Below, piece after piece: positions 25,254-34,737 of a stretch of DNA of 64,000 bases. This stretch comes from Phaeobacter gallaeciensis (lineage in GTDB: Bacteria; Pseudomonadota; Alphaproteobacteria; Rhodobacterales; Rhodobacteraceae). Position 1 is the stretch's first letter; the number at the start of each line of letters is the position of its first letter. The stretch spans positions 3,758,001 through 3,822,000 of the forward strand of contig NZ_CP015124.1 in NCBI RefSeq assembly GCF_001678945.1. The letters run 5' to 3'. Made by a program: the position numbers and the translations under genes. The notes beneath the pieces are model-generated. The model was not told where the DNA came from, made no database searches, and was given only the letters and a program-made list of their open reading frames with translations.

Positions 25254-26315
25254 ATGGCACAGGTTCTTGCCTTTCCGACAGACCGTATTCGGCCCCAGGG
25301 GGGCAATCTGGCTGTGCTAAGCGATACCTTCGCGCGGCAACGGCACAGCCGGGAGAATGTGTTCTGGCTGAAGGAAAACGCCGAACTGCTGAATATTCTC
25401 GAATGCACGGGGGCAGAGATGCCGGTCGCGGCACTTGCACCTTTCGAGGCGTTTTACGAGACGGCAGAGCGGCGGCTGAGTTTCTTTCGGCAATACTACC
25501 GTTTCATCCTGTCCATCTGTCTGGATCTGGAGGATCTGGGATTTGCTGGCGGCAAGGGCGAAGAGATGGCCGCCTGGGTTGAGGGCAGCGATCTGGTGGA
25601 CGCCGAATTGTCCGACCTGCAACGGGCCGAGGCACGGCGGCTGCTGGCGCGTCGGGGGATCATGCTGGACTTGCCTGGGCTGGATCAGCGTCTGCATGAT
25701 TTCATCGAAACCTCGCAGACCTTTGCGCTGCCGAACAAGAAGGCGGGATATGAGCTCACCCATATCGTGTTCTACCTGTCAGAATACGGTCGCAGGGATC
25801 CGAGGCTGAGCCAGGCAGCGCTGCGCAGTCTGGAGTACGCCGGGGTGGTGTCATTTCTCGATCAGGATGCGGATCTGCTGGCCGAGGTCTGCATCGCGCT
25901 GCGCTATGCCGGGGGAGAGGTGCCTATGATCTGGGAGGACTGGCTGGCCGCGCAAACCGATGGTTTCGCCGTAATACCGCAGGGCTTTACCGGCGGGGGC
26001 GATGACTATCACTGCTATTTTGTCTGCAACTGGCTGCGCGGCCTGAGTGGCGGGAAGGCCTTTGATTGCCGCCTGCCGCAGGGCGCGACACACCTGAAGG
26101 CGCCTGAGGGCGCCGGGGTTCTGCGCAGCCTGTCCATGGCTCTTTATGAGGCAGACGTGGCGCGCGGCGGGGACTGGGCGTTGGCACGGGACAGGCTGGC
26201 GTCAGGGTTGGATCCGGCGCAGCGAAACGTACTGGCGCAAGCCGAAAACAGCTGCGCCTGCTTCGGGCAGTTCTTCGAAGGCTTCCTGCGCAGCGGCCAT
26301 GCGGGGCGGGCGTGA
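25254..26315 (+). CDS. Protein of unknown function next to the repeat peptide; possible maturation enzyme
   Basis: The 353-residue protein starts at ATG 25254, with AAGGAG at 25239-25244. It is soluble and largely helical. Recognisable short motifs are YELTHIVFYLSEYG (about residue 165), DDYHCYFVCNWLRG (about residue 246) and a Cys pair in NSCACFGQF near the C-terminus. The His-, Cys- and Trp-containing motifs look like active-site or metal-binding positions, and the helix-rich layout recalls alpha/alpha-toroid proteins such as LanC or prenyltransferase-like folds, but this is only a guess. It may correspond to DUF6902 (from memory, unverified). It lies between the repeat peptide and a transporter, whose ATG overlaps its stop, so it is a candidate tailoring enzyme. 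Confidence 0.7.
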   Translation: MAQVLAFPTDRIRPQGGNLAVLSDTFARQRHSRENVFWLKENAELLNILECTGAEMPVAALAPFEAFYETAERRLSFFRQYYRFILSICLDLEDLGFAGGKGEEMAAWVEGSDLVDAELSDLQRAEARRLLARRGIMLDLPGLDQRLHDFIETSQTFALPNKKAGYELTHIVFYLSEYGRRDPRLSQAALRSLEYAGVVSFLDQDADLLAEVCIALRYAGGEVPMIWEDWLAAQTDGFAVIPQGFTGGGDDYHCYFVCNWLRGLSGGKAFDCRLPQGATHLKAPEGAGVLRSLSMALYEADVARGGDWALARDRLASGLDPAQRNVLAQAENSCACFGQFFEGFLRSGHAGRA

Positions 26316-27271
26316 TGGGATTGCCCTTTGCCCTGACCGGCGCGGTGTTCGCTGTTCTTTATACCGGGTTCATAGCTTCGGCCGATGGCATTACCAAGCT
26401 GTTGGCGGGCGGCTATGCCCCGGCGCAGATTTATGCTCTGTCCGGGGCGGTTGTGGCGGGGCTTTGCGCCGCGACCACACTCATGCGTAGCGGCGCCCGG
26501 TCGCTACCGGACGGACTGCGCACGGACTGCCGCTTGGCCATGGGACTGCGGTCCGCGGCTACGGTGGCGGCGGCCTTGTGTTTCTTCTATGCCTTCCGCT
26601 TGCTGCCTTTTGCCGAGGTGTTCATCTTCATCGGACTGATGCCGCTTCTGGCCGGGCTGATGTCGGCGCCGATCCTGCGCGAGCGGGTGCGTCCCGGCGC
26701 CTGGCTGGCGCTGGCGGCGGGTTTTGGTGGGGTGATCTGCGTCTTTCCGGGCGGCCTTTCCAGCCTGACCGCAGGCCACGCGGTGGCGCTGGGGGCCTCT
26801 GCGCTGGGGACGCTGTCGATCACCCTGTCACGCTATATCGGTCGGCATGAGCAGAACGTGCTGGCGCAGGTGCTCTATCCCAATCTGGCGCTCAGCCTTG
26901 TCATGCTGCCGGTGCTGCCCTTTGTCTGGCTGCCAATGCCAATGGTGGATGTCGTCTGGGCGCTGAGCTATGCCGGTCTGCTGTTCGGGGCGCGTTGGCT
27001 GCTGGTGGCGGCGCTAAGACGGTTGCCATCCTATGCGGTGACGCCGCTGATGAACCTGCAATTCGTCTGGATGGTATTGATCGGCGCGCTTGGGTTTGGC
27101 GAGGTGCCGGAGCAGAGCACCTGGATGGGGGCTGGGGTGATTGCCGCCTCGGGGATCTATCTTGTCTGGGATCAGCTAACCCCGGGTGGCAATGTCTGGA
27201 GTAAGTCGATGATCAATGCGCGGCGGCAGGTCCGGCACCGCGCAGGCGTGGCGATGCGCACGGACCCGTAA
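26315..27271 (+). CDS. DMT-family (EamA) transporter linked to the repeat-peptide operon
   Basis: The 318-residue membrane protein shows the ten-helix EamA layout in two halves: FALTGAVFAVLYTGFIASAD at the start, FRLLPFAEVFIFIGLMPLL ending half one, and VTPLMNLQFVWMVLIGALGF with GAGVIAASGIYLVW at the end. ATG 26315 overlaps the preceding TGA by one base (TGATG); a GTG at 26312 is also possible. DMT proteins usually export small metabolites or amino-acid derivatives. Tight coupling to the two preceding genes suggests export of whatever they make, though an unrelated function cannot be excluded. Confidence 0.85.
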   Translation: MGLPFALTGAVFAVLYTGFIASADGITKLLAGGYAPAQIYALSGAVVAGLCAATTLMRSGARSLPDGLRTDCRLAMGLRSAATVAAALCFFYAFRLLPFAEVFIFIGLMPLLAGLMSAPILRERVRPGAWLALAAGFGGVICVFPGGLSSLTAGHAVALGASALGTLSITLSRYIGRHEQNVLAQVLYPNLALSLVMLPVLPFVWLPMPMVDVVWALSYAGLLFGARWLLVAALRRLPSYAVTPLMNLQFVWMVLIGALGFGEVPEQSTWMGAGVIAASGIYLVWDQLTPGGNVWSKSMINARRQVRHRAGVAMRTDP

Positions 27272-27366
27272 TCCGGTCGTCGCCTACCAGATCTTTCCGA
27301 GGCGTGGAAATATTCTTTAACGATCGGGGCAACGACGCGAGCGTGGCGATGCCCAGATGAGGAGAT

Positions 27367-27690
27367 TTACATCGAGAAGGAGGTGCCGCAGCCGCAGCTG
27401 GAGGTGGCATTCGGGTTCTCGATGGTGAAGCGCGCACCGATCAACTCTTCGGTGAAATCGATAACTGCGTTTTCCAGAAACGGCAGCGAAACCGCATCCA
27501 CCACAACCTTTTCACCGCCGCCTTCGAGCACCAGATCCTCGGGCGTCGGGGTGTCGAGGCCGATCTCATACTGGAAACCGGAACAACCGCCCCCTTCGAC
27601 GGCGACCCGCAAGGCCTGGCCCTGACCGGCGGCGCCGATCTCGGCGAGGCGCGCAAAGGCGCGTTCTGTGACTTTTGGGGGCAATTGCAT
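27367..27690 (-). CDS. A-type iron-sulfur carrier protein (IscA/ErpA/HesB family)
   Basis: The 107-residue protein starts at ATG 27688-27690 (MQLPPKVTERAFARLAEIGA). The three conserved cysteines are present: EGGGCSGFQYEI near residue 35, and CGCG near residue 100. It binds and passes [4Fe-4S] or [2Fe-2S] clusters to apoproteins. The frame is open 40 codons upstream, but that part crosses the promoter of the divergent dgt gene. Whether it is the IscA, ErpA or SufA member cannot be told from this gene alone, since no isc or suf genes adjoin it. Confidence 0.9.
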   Translation of the reverse strand: MQLPPKVTERAFARLAEIGAAGQGQALRVAVEGGGCSGFQYEIGLDTPTPEDLVLEGGGEKVVVDAVSLPFLENAVIDFTEELIGARFTIENPNATSSCGCGTSFSM

Positions 27691-27782
27691 ATATTTTCTC
27701 CCAAATATGTGGTGCCGCGTGCTAACCCATATATAGAAAGTCCTGGGCGGGCGACAAGATTTGCGAAGGATAAAGATCAGAA

Positions 27783-28934
27783 ATGAATGCGCCTTTTGCG
27801 ACGATGCCAAATCGGAGCCGTGGCCGGTTGGTCGCCGAGGAAGAAAGCTACTTCCGCTCTCCCTTTCAACGGGACCGTGACCGCATCATCCACGCCAGCG
27901 CCTTTCGCAGGCTCAAGCACAAGACGCAGGTCTTTGTCGAACACGAAGGTGACAACTACCGCACCCGGCTGACCCATTCGATCGAGGTCGGGCAGGTGGC
28001 GCGGACGATTGCCGGGGCGCTGGGGCTCAATCAAGAACTGACCGAGGCGGTCGCGCTGGCGCATGATCTGGGGCACACGCCCTTTGGCCATACGGGCGAG
28101 GATGCGCTGCATGCGTTGATGGCACCCTATGGCGGCTTTGATCACAACGCGCAGGCGATCCGCATCGTCACCAGCCTTGAACGCCACTATGCCAATTTCG
28201 ACGGGCTGAACCTGACTTGGGAAACGCTGGAGGCCATCGCAAAGCATAATGGCCCGGTCACTGGCCCGCTGCCCTGGGCGCTGGCCGAATTCAACGACAC
28301 CATGGATCTGGAGCTCAGCACCCACGCCAGCGCCGAAGCGCAGGTGGCGGCACTGGCCGATGATATCGCCTATAACAATCACGATTTGCACGACGGGTTG
28401 CGGGCAGAGTTGTTTAGCGATGCGGAAATCGCCGATCTGCCCATCGTCGGGTCGGCCTATCGCGAGGTGGACCTGCGCTATCCTGGGCTTGAGCTGAACC
28501 GGCGCCGACACGAGGCGCTGCGGCGCGTCTTTGGCGTGATGGTCGAAGATGTAATCGCGACCTCTCGCGGCCTGTTGCAGAAGGCCGGGGTGCAAAGCGT
28601 CGAAGATGTGCGCGCGCTGGGCGCGCCGGTAGTGGCCTTTTCCGACGGGTTGTGGAGGGATCTGAAGGAGATCCGTGCGTTCCTGTTCCAGCGCATGTAC
28701 CGGGCGCCGAAGGTCATGAAGAAACGCGCCGAGGTGGCGCAGGTGGTCGAAGCGTTGTTTCCCTATTTTCTGGCCAACCCCTATCAGATGCCGGAGCGCT
28801 GGCACGCCGAGATCCGCGCTGCGGACAGCCAGACCGTTCTTGCGCGTCTGGTGTCGGATTACATCGCGGGCATGACGGACCGGTTTGCGCTGCAGGAACA
28901 TGACCGGCTGATCCTGGGGAAACCTGTGGCCTAG
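27783..28934 (+). CDS. dgt: Deoxyguanosinetriphosphate triphosphohydrolase-like dNTPase
   Basis: The 383-residue HD-domain protein hydrolyses dNTPs to nucleosides and triphosphate. Motifs are FRSPFQRDRDRIIH, FRRLKHKTQVF, TRLTHSIEVGQVARTIA, ALAHDLGHTPFGHTGE (the HD metal site) and ALADDIAYNNHD. The length matches the alphaproteobacterial type 2 group rather than the longer E. coli Dgt. It is divergent from the Fe-S carrier gene with 92 bases between. It may help set dNTP pools together with the dCTP deaminase and MazG found later in the window. Confidence 0.9.
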   Translation: MNAPFATMPNRSRGRLVAEEESYFRSPFQRDRDRIIHASAFRRLKHKTQVFVEHEGDNYRTRLTHSIEVGQVARTIAGALGLNQELTEAVALAHDLGHTPFGHTGEDALHALMAPYGGFDHNAQAIRIVTSLERHYANFDGLNLTWETLEAIAKHNGPVTGPLPWALAEFNDTMDLELSTHASAEAQVAALADDIAYNNHDLHDGLRAELFSDAEIADLPIVGSAYREVDLRYPGLELNRRRHEALRRVFGVMVEDVIATSRGLLQKAGVQSVEDVRALGAPVVAFSDGLWRDLKEIRAFLFQRMYRAPKVMKKRAEVAQVVEALFPYFLANPYQMPERWHAEIRAADSQTVLARLVSDYIAGMTDRFALQEHDRLILGKPVA

Positions 28935-29086
28935 CGCAGTGGACTGGCGCGCATGAGGGCCGTTCGGGCGTTGCGGACCAGTTTGCGCTGCCCATTGGGG
29001 CATGACAGGCCTTGTGGCGGTCGCTGATGGTTGACCCCTGACGCAGGCGTGGGTATCCGCTAGATCAAACCAATAGGACGCCCGAT

Positions 29087-30832
29087 ATGAACCTCTTCAA
29101 CGATATCCGCTCGCTTGTGATCGACAGCCTGAACGCGTTGACCGCCGACGGCACGCTGCCCGAGGGGCTTTCTTTCGACAACGTGGCGGTGGAGCCGCCC
29201 CGCGATCCGGCGCATGGGGATATGGCGACCAATGCAGCCATGGTGCTGGCAAAACCAGCCAAGAAAAAGCCGCGCGACATTGCCGAGGCACTGGCGGCAC
29301 ATCTGGCGCAGGATGATCGGATCACCTCTGCCGAAGTGGCTGGTCCGGGCTTTTTGAACCTGCGTCTTGCACCGTCCGTCTGGCAGGGTGTGCTGAGTTC
29401 CGTTCTGGCGGATGGCACGGCCTATGGGAAGTCCGAGCTGGGGCAGGGCAAACGGGTCAACGTGGAATATGTTTCCGCCAACCCGACCGGCCCGCTGCAC
29501 GTGGGGCACACGCGCGGTGCGGTCTTCGGCGACGCGCTGGCCTCGCTGCTGGCCTATGCGGGTTATGACGTCACCCGCGAATATTATATCAACGATGGCG
29601 GCGGTCAGGTCGATGTGCTCGCCCGTTCCGTCTACCTGCGCTATCTTGAGGCGCACGGCCAGGAGGTCGCATTCGAGGATGGAACCTATCCCGGCGATTA
29701 CCTGATCGAGGTCGGCCAGGCGCTGAAGGACAGGGTAGGCGACGCCTATGTCGGCAAAGGCGAAGACGTCTGGCTGCAGGAAGTGCGCAATTTCGCTACC
29801 GACGCGATGATGGATCTGATCCGCGAGGATCTGAAGCTGCTCGGCATCGAAATGGATGTCTTCTTCTCCGAGAAATCGCTTTATGGCACCGGCAAGATCG
29901 AAGCCGCGCTGGAAAGTCTTGATGCCAAGGGGCTCATCTACCAAGGCGTGCTGGAGCCGCCGAAAGGCAAGAAGCCGGAAGACTGGGAGCCGCGTGAGCA
30001 GACCCTCTTCAAATCCACCGAACACGGCGATGACGTGGATCGTCCGGTGAAGAAATCTGATGGCGCCTGGACCTATTTCGCCCCCGATATCGCCTATCAC
30101 TATGACAAGGTGGAGCGTGGCTTTGACGAGTTGATCGACATCTTTGGCGCCGATCACGGCGGCTATGTGAAGCGCATGAAGGCTGCCGTGTCGGCTCTGT
30201 CCGATGGCAAGGTACCGCTGGATATCAAGCTGTGCCAATTGGTGAAGCTGTTCAAGGACGGTCAGGAATTCAAGATGTCCAAACGGGCAGGGACGTTCGT
30301 CACCCTGCGCGACGTGGTCGAGGCCGTGGGCCCTGATGTGACCCGCTTCATGCTGCTCACCCGCAAGAACGATCAGGGCTTTGACTTTGATCTCGACAAG
30401 GCGCTGGAGCAGTCCAAAGACAACCCGGTCTTCTACGTGCAATATGCCAATGCGCGGATCTGCTCGACCCTGCGCAAGGCGGAAGAGGCGGGAATCGCTT
30501 CTGATGATGCGGCCCTAGCCGATGCGGATCTGTCGCTGCTGGCCGCTCCGGCGCAACTGTCGGTGGCCCGCAAGCTGGCGGAATGGCCGCGCCTGGTGGA
30601 AATTGCTGCCCGCAGCAACGAGCCACACCGCGTAGCCTTCTACCTCTACGATCTGGCTTCGGATCTGCACGGCCTGTACCATCTCGGCAAAAGCGACAAA
30701 GGTTTACGATTTGTTAATGAGAGCAGCCAATCGGCAACACATGCCAATTTGGCACTTGCACGGGCCGTTTCCATTGTCATTTCCGCTGGTCTTGGTATTC
30801 TTGGCGTGACCCCGGCGGAAGAGATGCGATAA
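29087..30832 (+). CDS. argS: Arginyl-tRNA synthetase
   Basis: The 581-residue class I synthetase has an N-terminal Add-1 domain that recognises the tRNA D-loop. The HIGH-type motif is [20 protein letters not shown] near residue 140, and the KMSKS-type motif [14 protein letters not shown] lies near residue 396. The C-terminal DALR anticodon-binding domain ends with GLYHLGKS and [11 protein letters not shown]. The gene starts a plus-strand series that continues with a SPOR protein, nagZ, scpA and scpB, an order common in Rhodobacterales. Confidence 0.96.
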   Translation: MNLFNDIRSLVIDSLNALTADGTLPEGLSFDNVAVEPPRDPAHGDMATNAAMVLAKPAKKKPRDIAEALAAHLAQDDRITSAEVAGPGFLNLRLAPSVWQGVLSSVLADGTAYGKSELGQGKRVNVEYVSANPTGPLHVGHTRGAVFGDALASLLAYAGYDVTREYYINDGGGQVDVLARSVYLRYLEAHGQEVAFEDGTYPGDYLIEVGQALKDRVGDAYVGKGEDVWLQEVRNFATDAMMDLIREDLKLLGIEMDVFFSEKSLYGTGKIEAALESLDAKGLIYQGVLEPPKGKKPEDWEPREQTLFKSTEHGDDVDRPVKKSDGAWTYFAPDIAYHYDKVERGFDELIDIFGADHGGYVKRMKAAVSALSDGKVPLDIKLCQLVKLFKDGQEFKMSKRAGTFVTLRDVVEAVGPDVTRFMLLTRKNDQGFDFDLDKALEQSKDNPVFYVQYANARICSTLRKAEEAGIASDDAALADADLSLLAAPAQLSVARKLAEWPRLVEIAARSNEPHRVAFYLYDLASDLHGLYHLGKSDKGLRFVNESSQSATHANLALARAVSIVISAGLGILGVTPAEEMR

Positions 30833-30925
30833 AAATACGCACAGACCGCCGGAACGAGGCAGTTCAAGAGACCCGAAAATGCGGCGCAGGTGATGTGGCG
30901 CATGAAACGGGCAGTGAGGCGGATA

Positions 30926-32182
30926 ATGGCGTATTTTACGCAGGCGGGCACGCGCCCGGCCTATGACCAGAGCGGAGTCGCAGATGGCGATTCTGCCGGT
31001 GGTGTTCAGTATCAGCGACAGCAGCAGTTCGGTGCCTATGACCCGTCGGTCCAGCCGCAGGCACAGCAGAGTTTTGTTCCACCCCAAGCCACCGCAGCCC
31101 CTGCCGCGTCCTATGCACCGCAGGGTTTTGGTGGCTTTGATCCGGCGCAGGCCGATGGGACCGGCTATGAGGCGGATGCCTATATGGCCGATGATTACGG
31201 CTACGCCGAGGATGCTGCGCCTGCCGGGCGGGCAGGATTTGGCCGGATGGCCGGAATGCTCGGTGCGGTCGCTTCGCTGGCGCTGGTCGTCGGGATCGGT
31301 GTCTGGGGCTACAAGCTGGTGATGCGCGATGTCAGCGGCGTGCCTGTGGTGCGCGCGGTCGAAGGGCCGATGCGCGTGCAGCCGGAAAACCCCGGTGGCC
31401 GTCCGGCAGACCATCAGGGGCTGGCAGTGAACGCCGTGGCCGCAACCGGCACTGCCGAGGATCCAGCCGAGCGTCTGGTGCTGGCGCCGCAACCCATTGA
31501 GCTGACTGAGGACGACCGGCCGATGTCGGAACTGGCGCAGCAGGCCGAACAGAACCGCGCCGACCGCGAGGCGCCCGCTGTTTCGGATCAGTCTCTGGCC
31601 GCCTATCAAAGCGGTGACATTAACGCCCTAGTGGCTGAACTTACCGATGGGGTAACGCCTCTTGGTGCAGAGACATCGGATGCAGCGCCGGAGCAAGTTT
31701 CCAATGCCTCTGTCGCGGCCCCCGAGATCGTACAGCCGCAGCCCCTGAAACCGGTTGAAATCGCCGCTGTTTCATCCGCGCCGCAACCCTCTGCCGCGCT
31801 GTTGAAGGCCCCGGGCGTCAAGGTTTCGCTGCGCCCGAACCTGCGGCCTGCGCGGTTCACCCCCGCAGCTGCCCCGGCCGCAACTCCCAGCTCTGCTGTC
31901 GCGATCGAGGTTTCTGCCGACAGCCTGCCCGCAGGTACGCGGCTGGCGCAGCTTGGCGCTTATGAAAGTGCTGAGGTCGCCCGCTCGGAGTGGGACCGGA
32001 TCTATGCGCAGTTCGACGACTACCTTGCCGACAAGAAACGGGTGATCCAGCGCGCCGAAAGCGGTGGCCGCACCTTCTACCGTCTGCGGGCCATGGGCTT
32101 TGACGGGCTGTCCGATGCCCGCCGGTTCTGCTCTGCACTGGTGGCAGGCAATGCCGACTGCATCCCCGTGACCACCCGATGA
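30926..32182 (+). CDS. SPOR domain protein (peptidoglycan-binding, division-associated)
   Basis: The 418-residue protein starts at ATG 30926 (MAYFTQAGTRPAYDQSGVAD); 12 upstream codons are less likely. A Gln- and Pro-rich cytoplasmic part is followed by one membrane helix (MLGAVASLALVVGIGVWGYK, about residues 110-130). A long low-complexity periplasmic linker comes next, then a C-terminal SPOR domain (about residues 335-418) with LAQLGAYESAEVARSEWDRI and FYRLRAMGFDGLSDARRFCS. SPOR domains bind denuded glycan at the division septum. The next gene, nagZ, overlaps its stop by 4 bases. Confidence 0.87.
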   Translation: MAYFTQAGTRPAYDQSGVADGDSAGGVQYQRQQQFGAYDPSVQPQAQQSFVPPQATAAPAASYAPQGFGGFDPAQADGTGYEADAYMADDYGYAEDAAPAGRAGFGRMAGMLGAVASLALVVGIGVWGYKLVMRDVSGVPVVRAVEGPMRVQPENPGGRPADHQGLAVNAVAATGTAEDPAERLVLAPQPIELTEDDRPMSELAQQAEQNRADREAPAVSDQSLAAYQSGDINALVAELTDGVTPLGAETSDAAPEQVSNASVAAPEIVQPQPLKPVEIAAVSSAPQPSAALLKAPGVKVSLRPNLRPARFTPAAAPAATPSSAVAIEVSADSLPAGTRLAQLGAYESAEVARSEWDRIYAQFDDYLADKKRVIQRAESGGRTFYRLRAMGFDGLSDARRFCSALVAGNADCIPVTTR

Positions 32183-33186
32183 CAGGATTTGGCGCGACTA
32201 TTCTGGATGCAGAGGGGCTGCGCCTCACCCAGAATGAAAAGGCCCTGTTCCGCGATGCGGATCCTTTTGGCTTTATCCTGTTTGCCCGCAATATCAGCTC
32301 TGCAGATCAGGTCCGTGCCCTCTGCGGAGAGCTCCGCGATTCCGTGGGCCGCGATTGCCTGATCACCATTGATCAGGAAGGCGGCCGGGTGCAGCGCCTG
32401 CGCCCGCCACTGGGGCGCGACTGGCTGCCGCCGATGGAACACGCGGTTCAGGCTGGTGACGGCGCCGAACGGGCCATGTATCTGCGCTATCGCCTGATTG
32501 CGCATGAGTTGCACGCGCTTGGCATCGACAGCAACTGCGCCCCGATTGCAGATATCGCCTCTGCCGACACTCACCCGTTTCTGCGCAATCGCTGCTATGG
32601 TGAGGCTTTGCCAGATGTGACCGTACTGGCTCGCGCGGTGGCCGAGGCGCATCTTGATGGCGGCGTGGTGCCGGTTCTGAAACATATTCCCGGCCATGGC
32701 CGCGCGGTGGCGGACAGCCATCTGGACCTTCCGCATGTGGCTGCACCCGCTGCCGATTTGGAGGCAACGGATTTCGCGGCCTTCCGGGCGCTGAATGACC
32801 TCCCGATGGCAATGACGGCGCATATCGTCTTTGACGCGCTTGATCCGCGCCCCGCGACCCTGTCGCCCCCGATGATGGAGCGGATCCGCAAGGGCATAGG
32901 CTTTGACGGGCTGATCATGACCGACGATATCTCGATGAAGGCCCTGCAGGGGGCACCGGCAGATATCGCCGGGCAGTCCCGCGCGGCGGGCTGCGATATC
33001 GTTCTGCTGTGCAATGCCGATCTTGCCGTGCGTACGCAGGTGGCAGAGGCTGCCGGAACCCTGGATGAGGTGGGGCAAAACCGCGCCCTGCGGGCCATCG
33101 CGGCGCGTAAAACCCCCGCTGCGCTTGACATAGAGGCTGCCGAGGCCGAACTTGCTGCCCTGATGGGCGGAAAGGTTTATGTCTGA
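32179..33186 (+). CDS. nagZ: Beta-N-acetylhexosaminidase
   Basis: The 335-residue cytoplasmic GH3 enzyme removes GlcNAc from anhydromuropeptides during cell-wall recycling. It has the NagZ signature KHIPGHGRAVADSH near residue 172, with the catalytic His/Asp dyad in that loop, and the nucleophile Asp in LIMTDDISMKAL. ITIDQEGGRVQRL binds substrate. ATG 32179 overlaps the SPOR gene stop, and its own end overlaps scpA by 8 bases, so translation of the block is coupled. The anmK gene later in the window serves the same recycling route. Confidence 0.93.
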   Translation: MTGFGATILDAEGLRLTQNEKALFRDADPFGFILFARNISSADQVRALCGELRDSVGRDCLITIDQEGGRVQRLRPPLGRDWLPPMEHAVQAGDGAERAMYLRYRLIAHELHALGIDSNCAPIADIASADTHPFLRNRCYGEALPDVTVLARAVAEAHLDGGVVPVLKHIPGHGRAVADSHLDLPHVAAPAADLEATDFAAFRALNDLPMAMTAHIVFDALDPRPATLSPPMMERIRKGIGFDGLIMTDDISMKALQGAPADIAGQSRAAGCDIVLLCNADLAVRTQVAEAAGTLDEVGQNRALRAIAARKTPAALDIEAAEAELAALMGGKVYV

Positions 33187-33976
33187 AGAGTCACTTTTTC
33201 CGGAAGAGATTCAGCCCTCGGTCGAGGATCGGCTGGCGGCTGAGGCGCTGATTGTCGATGTCGACGGCTATGAGGGGCCGCTCGACCTGTTGTTGACGCT
33301 GTCGCGTACCCAGAAGGTGGATCTGCGGCGTATTTCGGTTCTGGAGCTTGCCCGGCAATATCTTAGTTTCGTGGAGCGTGCCAAGGAGCTGCGGATCGAA
33401 CTGGCCGCTGATTACCTGGTGATGGCGGCCTGGCTGGCCTTCCTGAAATCGCGGCTGTTGCTCCCCCCCGACCCCGAAGAAGAAGGCCCCTCGGGCGAGG
33501 AACTGGCGGCGCATCTGGCGTTCCAGCTGGAGCGGCTTCAGGCCATGCGCGATGCGGCGGCGCGGCTGATGGGGCGTGACCAGTTGGGGCGGGATTTCTT
33601 TTCCCGTGGGCAAAGCGAAACGGTCGAACGTATCCGCACCGTGACCTATAGCGCCAACCTTCTCGACCTGATGCAGGGCTATGCCAGGATCCGCACCCGC
33701 GACGATTTTCGCCCCTTTGTGATGGACCGGGATTCGGTCTTCACCATGGAGGAGGCGTTGGAGCGGATGCGCGGTCTCATTGGTTTTACCGGCAGCTGGA
33801 CCGATATGCTGAGCTACCTGCCGGATGGCTGGCACAGTGATCCCGTGAAACGGCGCTCGGCCACGGCGGCGACCTTTGCCGCCTCCCTGCAGCTGGTCAA
33901 GGAAGGCCAGCTGGAAATCCGCCAGAACGAGACCTTTGCGCCGATTCAGTTGCGCCACCTGAACGGGAATACCTGA
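33179..33976 (+). CDS. scpA: Segregation and condensation protein A
   Basis: The 265-residue kleisin links SMC heads with ScpB for chromosome condensation. The N-terminal YEGPLDLLLTLSRTQKVDLR and DYLVMAAWLAFLKSRLLLPP are family hallmarks, and the C-terminal winged helix carries AATFAASLQLVKEGQLEIRQ. The start overlaps nagZ by 8 bases, and the stop overlaps the scpB ATG by one base. The nagZ-scpA-scpB order is typical of Rhodobacterales. Confidence 0.93.
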   Translation: MSEESLFPEEIQPSVEDRLAAEALIVDVDGYEGPLDLLLTLSRTQKVDLRRISVLELARQYLSFVERAKELRIELAADYLVMAAWLAFLKSRLLLPPDPEEEGPSGEELAAHLAFQLERLQAMRDAAARLMGRDQLGRDFFSRGQSETVERIRTVTYSANLLDLMQGYARIRTRDDFRPFVMDRDSVFTMEEALERMRGLIGFTGSWTDMLSYLPDGWHSDPVKRRSATAATFAASLQLVKEGQLEIRQNETFAPIQLRHLNGNT

Positions 33977-34653
33977 TGGAAGATTTCAGCAACCAGGCGC
34001 CGGACAAGGCGCAGCAGGAGTCGGACAGCCTGTTCGATGCCCCGCCCATGGCCGAGCAGGAGCGCATGGTCGAGGCGGTGCTGTTCGCCAGTACCGAGCC
34101 TGTCACCCTCCGTGATCTGGAGGCCCGCATGCCGCATGGCTGCAACCCGGGGGAGGCGCTGGAATACCTGCGCAAACGCTACGAGGGGCGCGGTGTCAGG
34201 GTGGTGCGCGTGGGCGATGCCTGGGCAATCCGCACGGCGCCGGACCTTGGCTTCCTGATGCAGAAGGAAATCGTCGAGACCCGCAAGCTGAGCCGCGCTG
34301 CAATCGAAACCCTGGCTATCATCGCCTATCATCAGCCGGTGACGCGGGCCGAGATCGAAGAGATCCGCGGCGTATCGGTGTCCCGGGGTACCATTGATCA
34401 GCTTCTGGAAATGGAGTGGATCCGCCTTGGTCGCCGCCGTATGACGCCGGGCCGCCCGGTGACATTCGTGGTGACACCGGTGTTCCTGGATCACTTTGGT
34501 TTGGAAAGCGCCCGTGACCTGCCGGGGTTGAAGGAACTGCGCTCTGCCGGGCTGCTGGAAAGCCGCCCGCCGCCGGGCAGCTTCCCGACGGGGCAGGGTG
34601 GTGACGACGGGGACGAGGATCCCGAGGAGCAGCCAGAGCTGTTCGAAAGCTGA
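33976..34653 (+). CDS. scpB: Segregation and condensation protein B
   Basis: The 225-residue protein carries two winged-helix domains. Landmarks are MVEAVLFASTEPVTLRDLEA near the start, LSRAAIETLAIIAYHQPVTR in the middle and the RGVSVSRGTIDQLLE segment. The acidic tail (GGDDGDEDPEEQPELFES) is extra. It forms a dimer that binds ScpA and SMC. It is followed immediately by an inverted repeat starting inside its stop codon. Confidence 0.93.
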   Translation: MEDFSNQAPDKAQQESDSLFDAPPMAEQERMVEAVLFASTEPVTLRDLEARMPHGCNPGEALEYLRKRYEGRGVRVVRVGDAWAIRTAPDLGFLMQKEIVETRKLSRAAIETLAIIAYHQPVTRAEIEEIRGVSVSRGTIDQLLEMEWIRLGRRRMTPGRPVTFVVTPVFLDHFGLESARDLPGLKELRSAGLLESRPPPGSFPTGQGGDDGDEDPEEQPELFES

Positions 34654-34691
34654 CGATTTCGTGTGCGGGGGCAGCCTGCCAAGAAATCGTC
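34652..34691 (+). repeat. Inverted repeat directly after scpB
   Basis: GACGATTTC (34652-34660) and GAAATCGTC (34683-34691) are perfectly complementary 9-base arms around a 22-base loop that can itself pair weakly (GGC/GCC). It starts within the scpB stop codon. There is no T-run after it, so it may protect the mRNA 3' end or weaken read-through into the small downstream gene. Confidence 0.5.
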
Positions 34692-34737
34692 CCATTCCGA
34701 TGTCACAATGACATTTGAACGGAACCGGAGCCTATTG

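Noticed and set aside
27777-29003. 408-residue open frame antisense to dgt
   Set aside because: Shadow of the dgt gene; no motifs, and the composition is that of a complementary frame.
29060-30442. 460-residue open frame antisense to argS
   Set aside because: Argininyl-tRNA synthetase motifs are clear on the other strand; antisense text has no recognisable domain.
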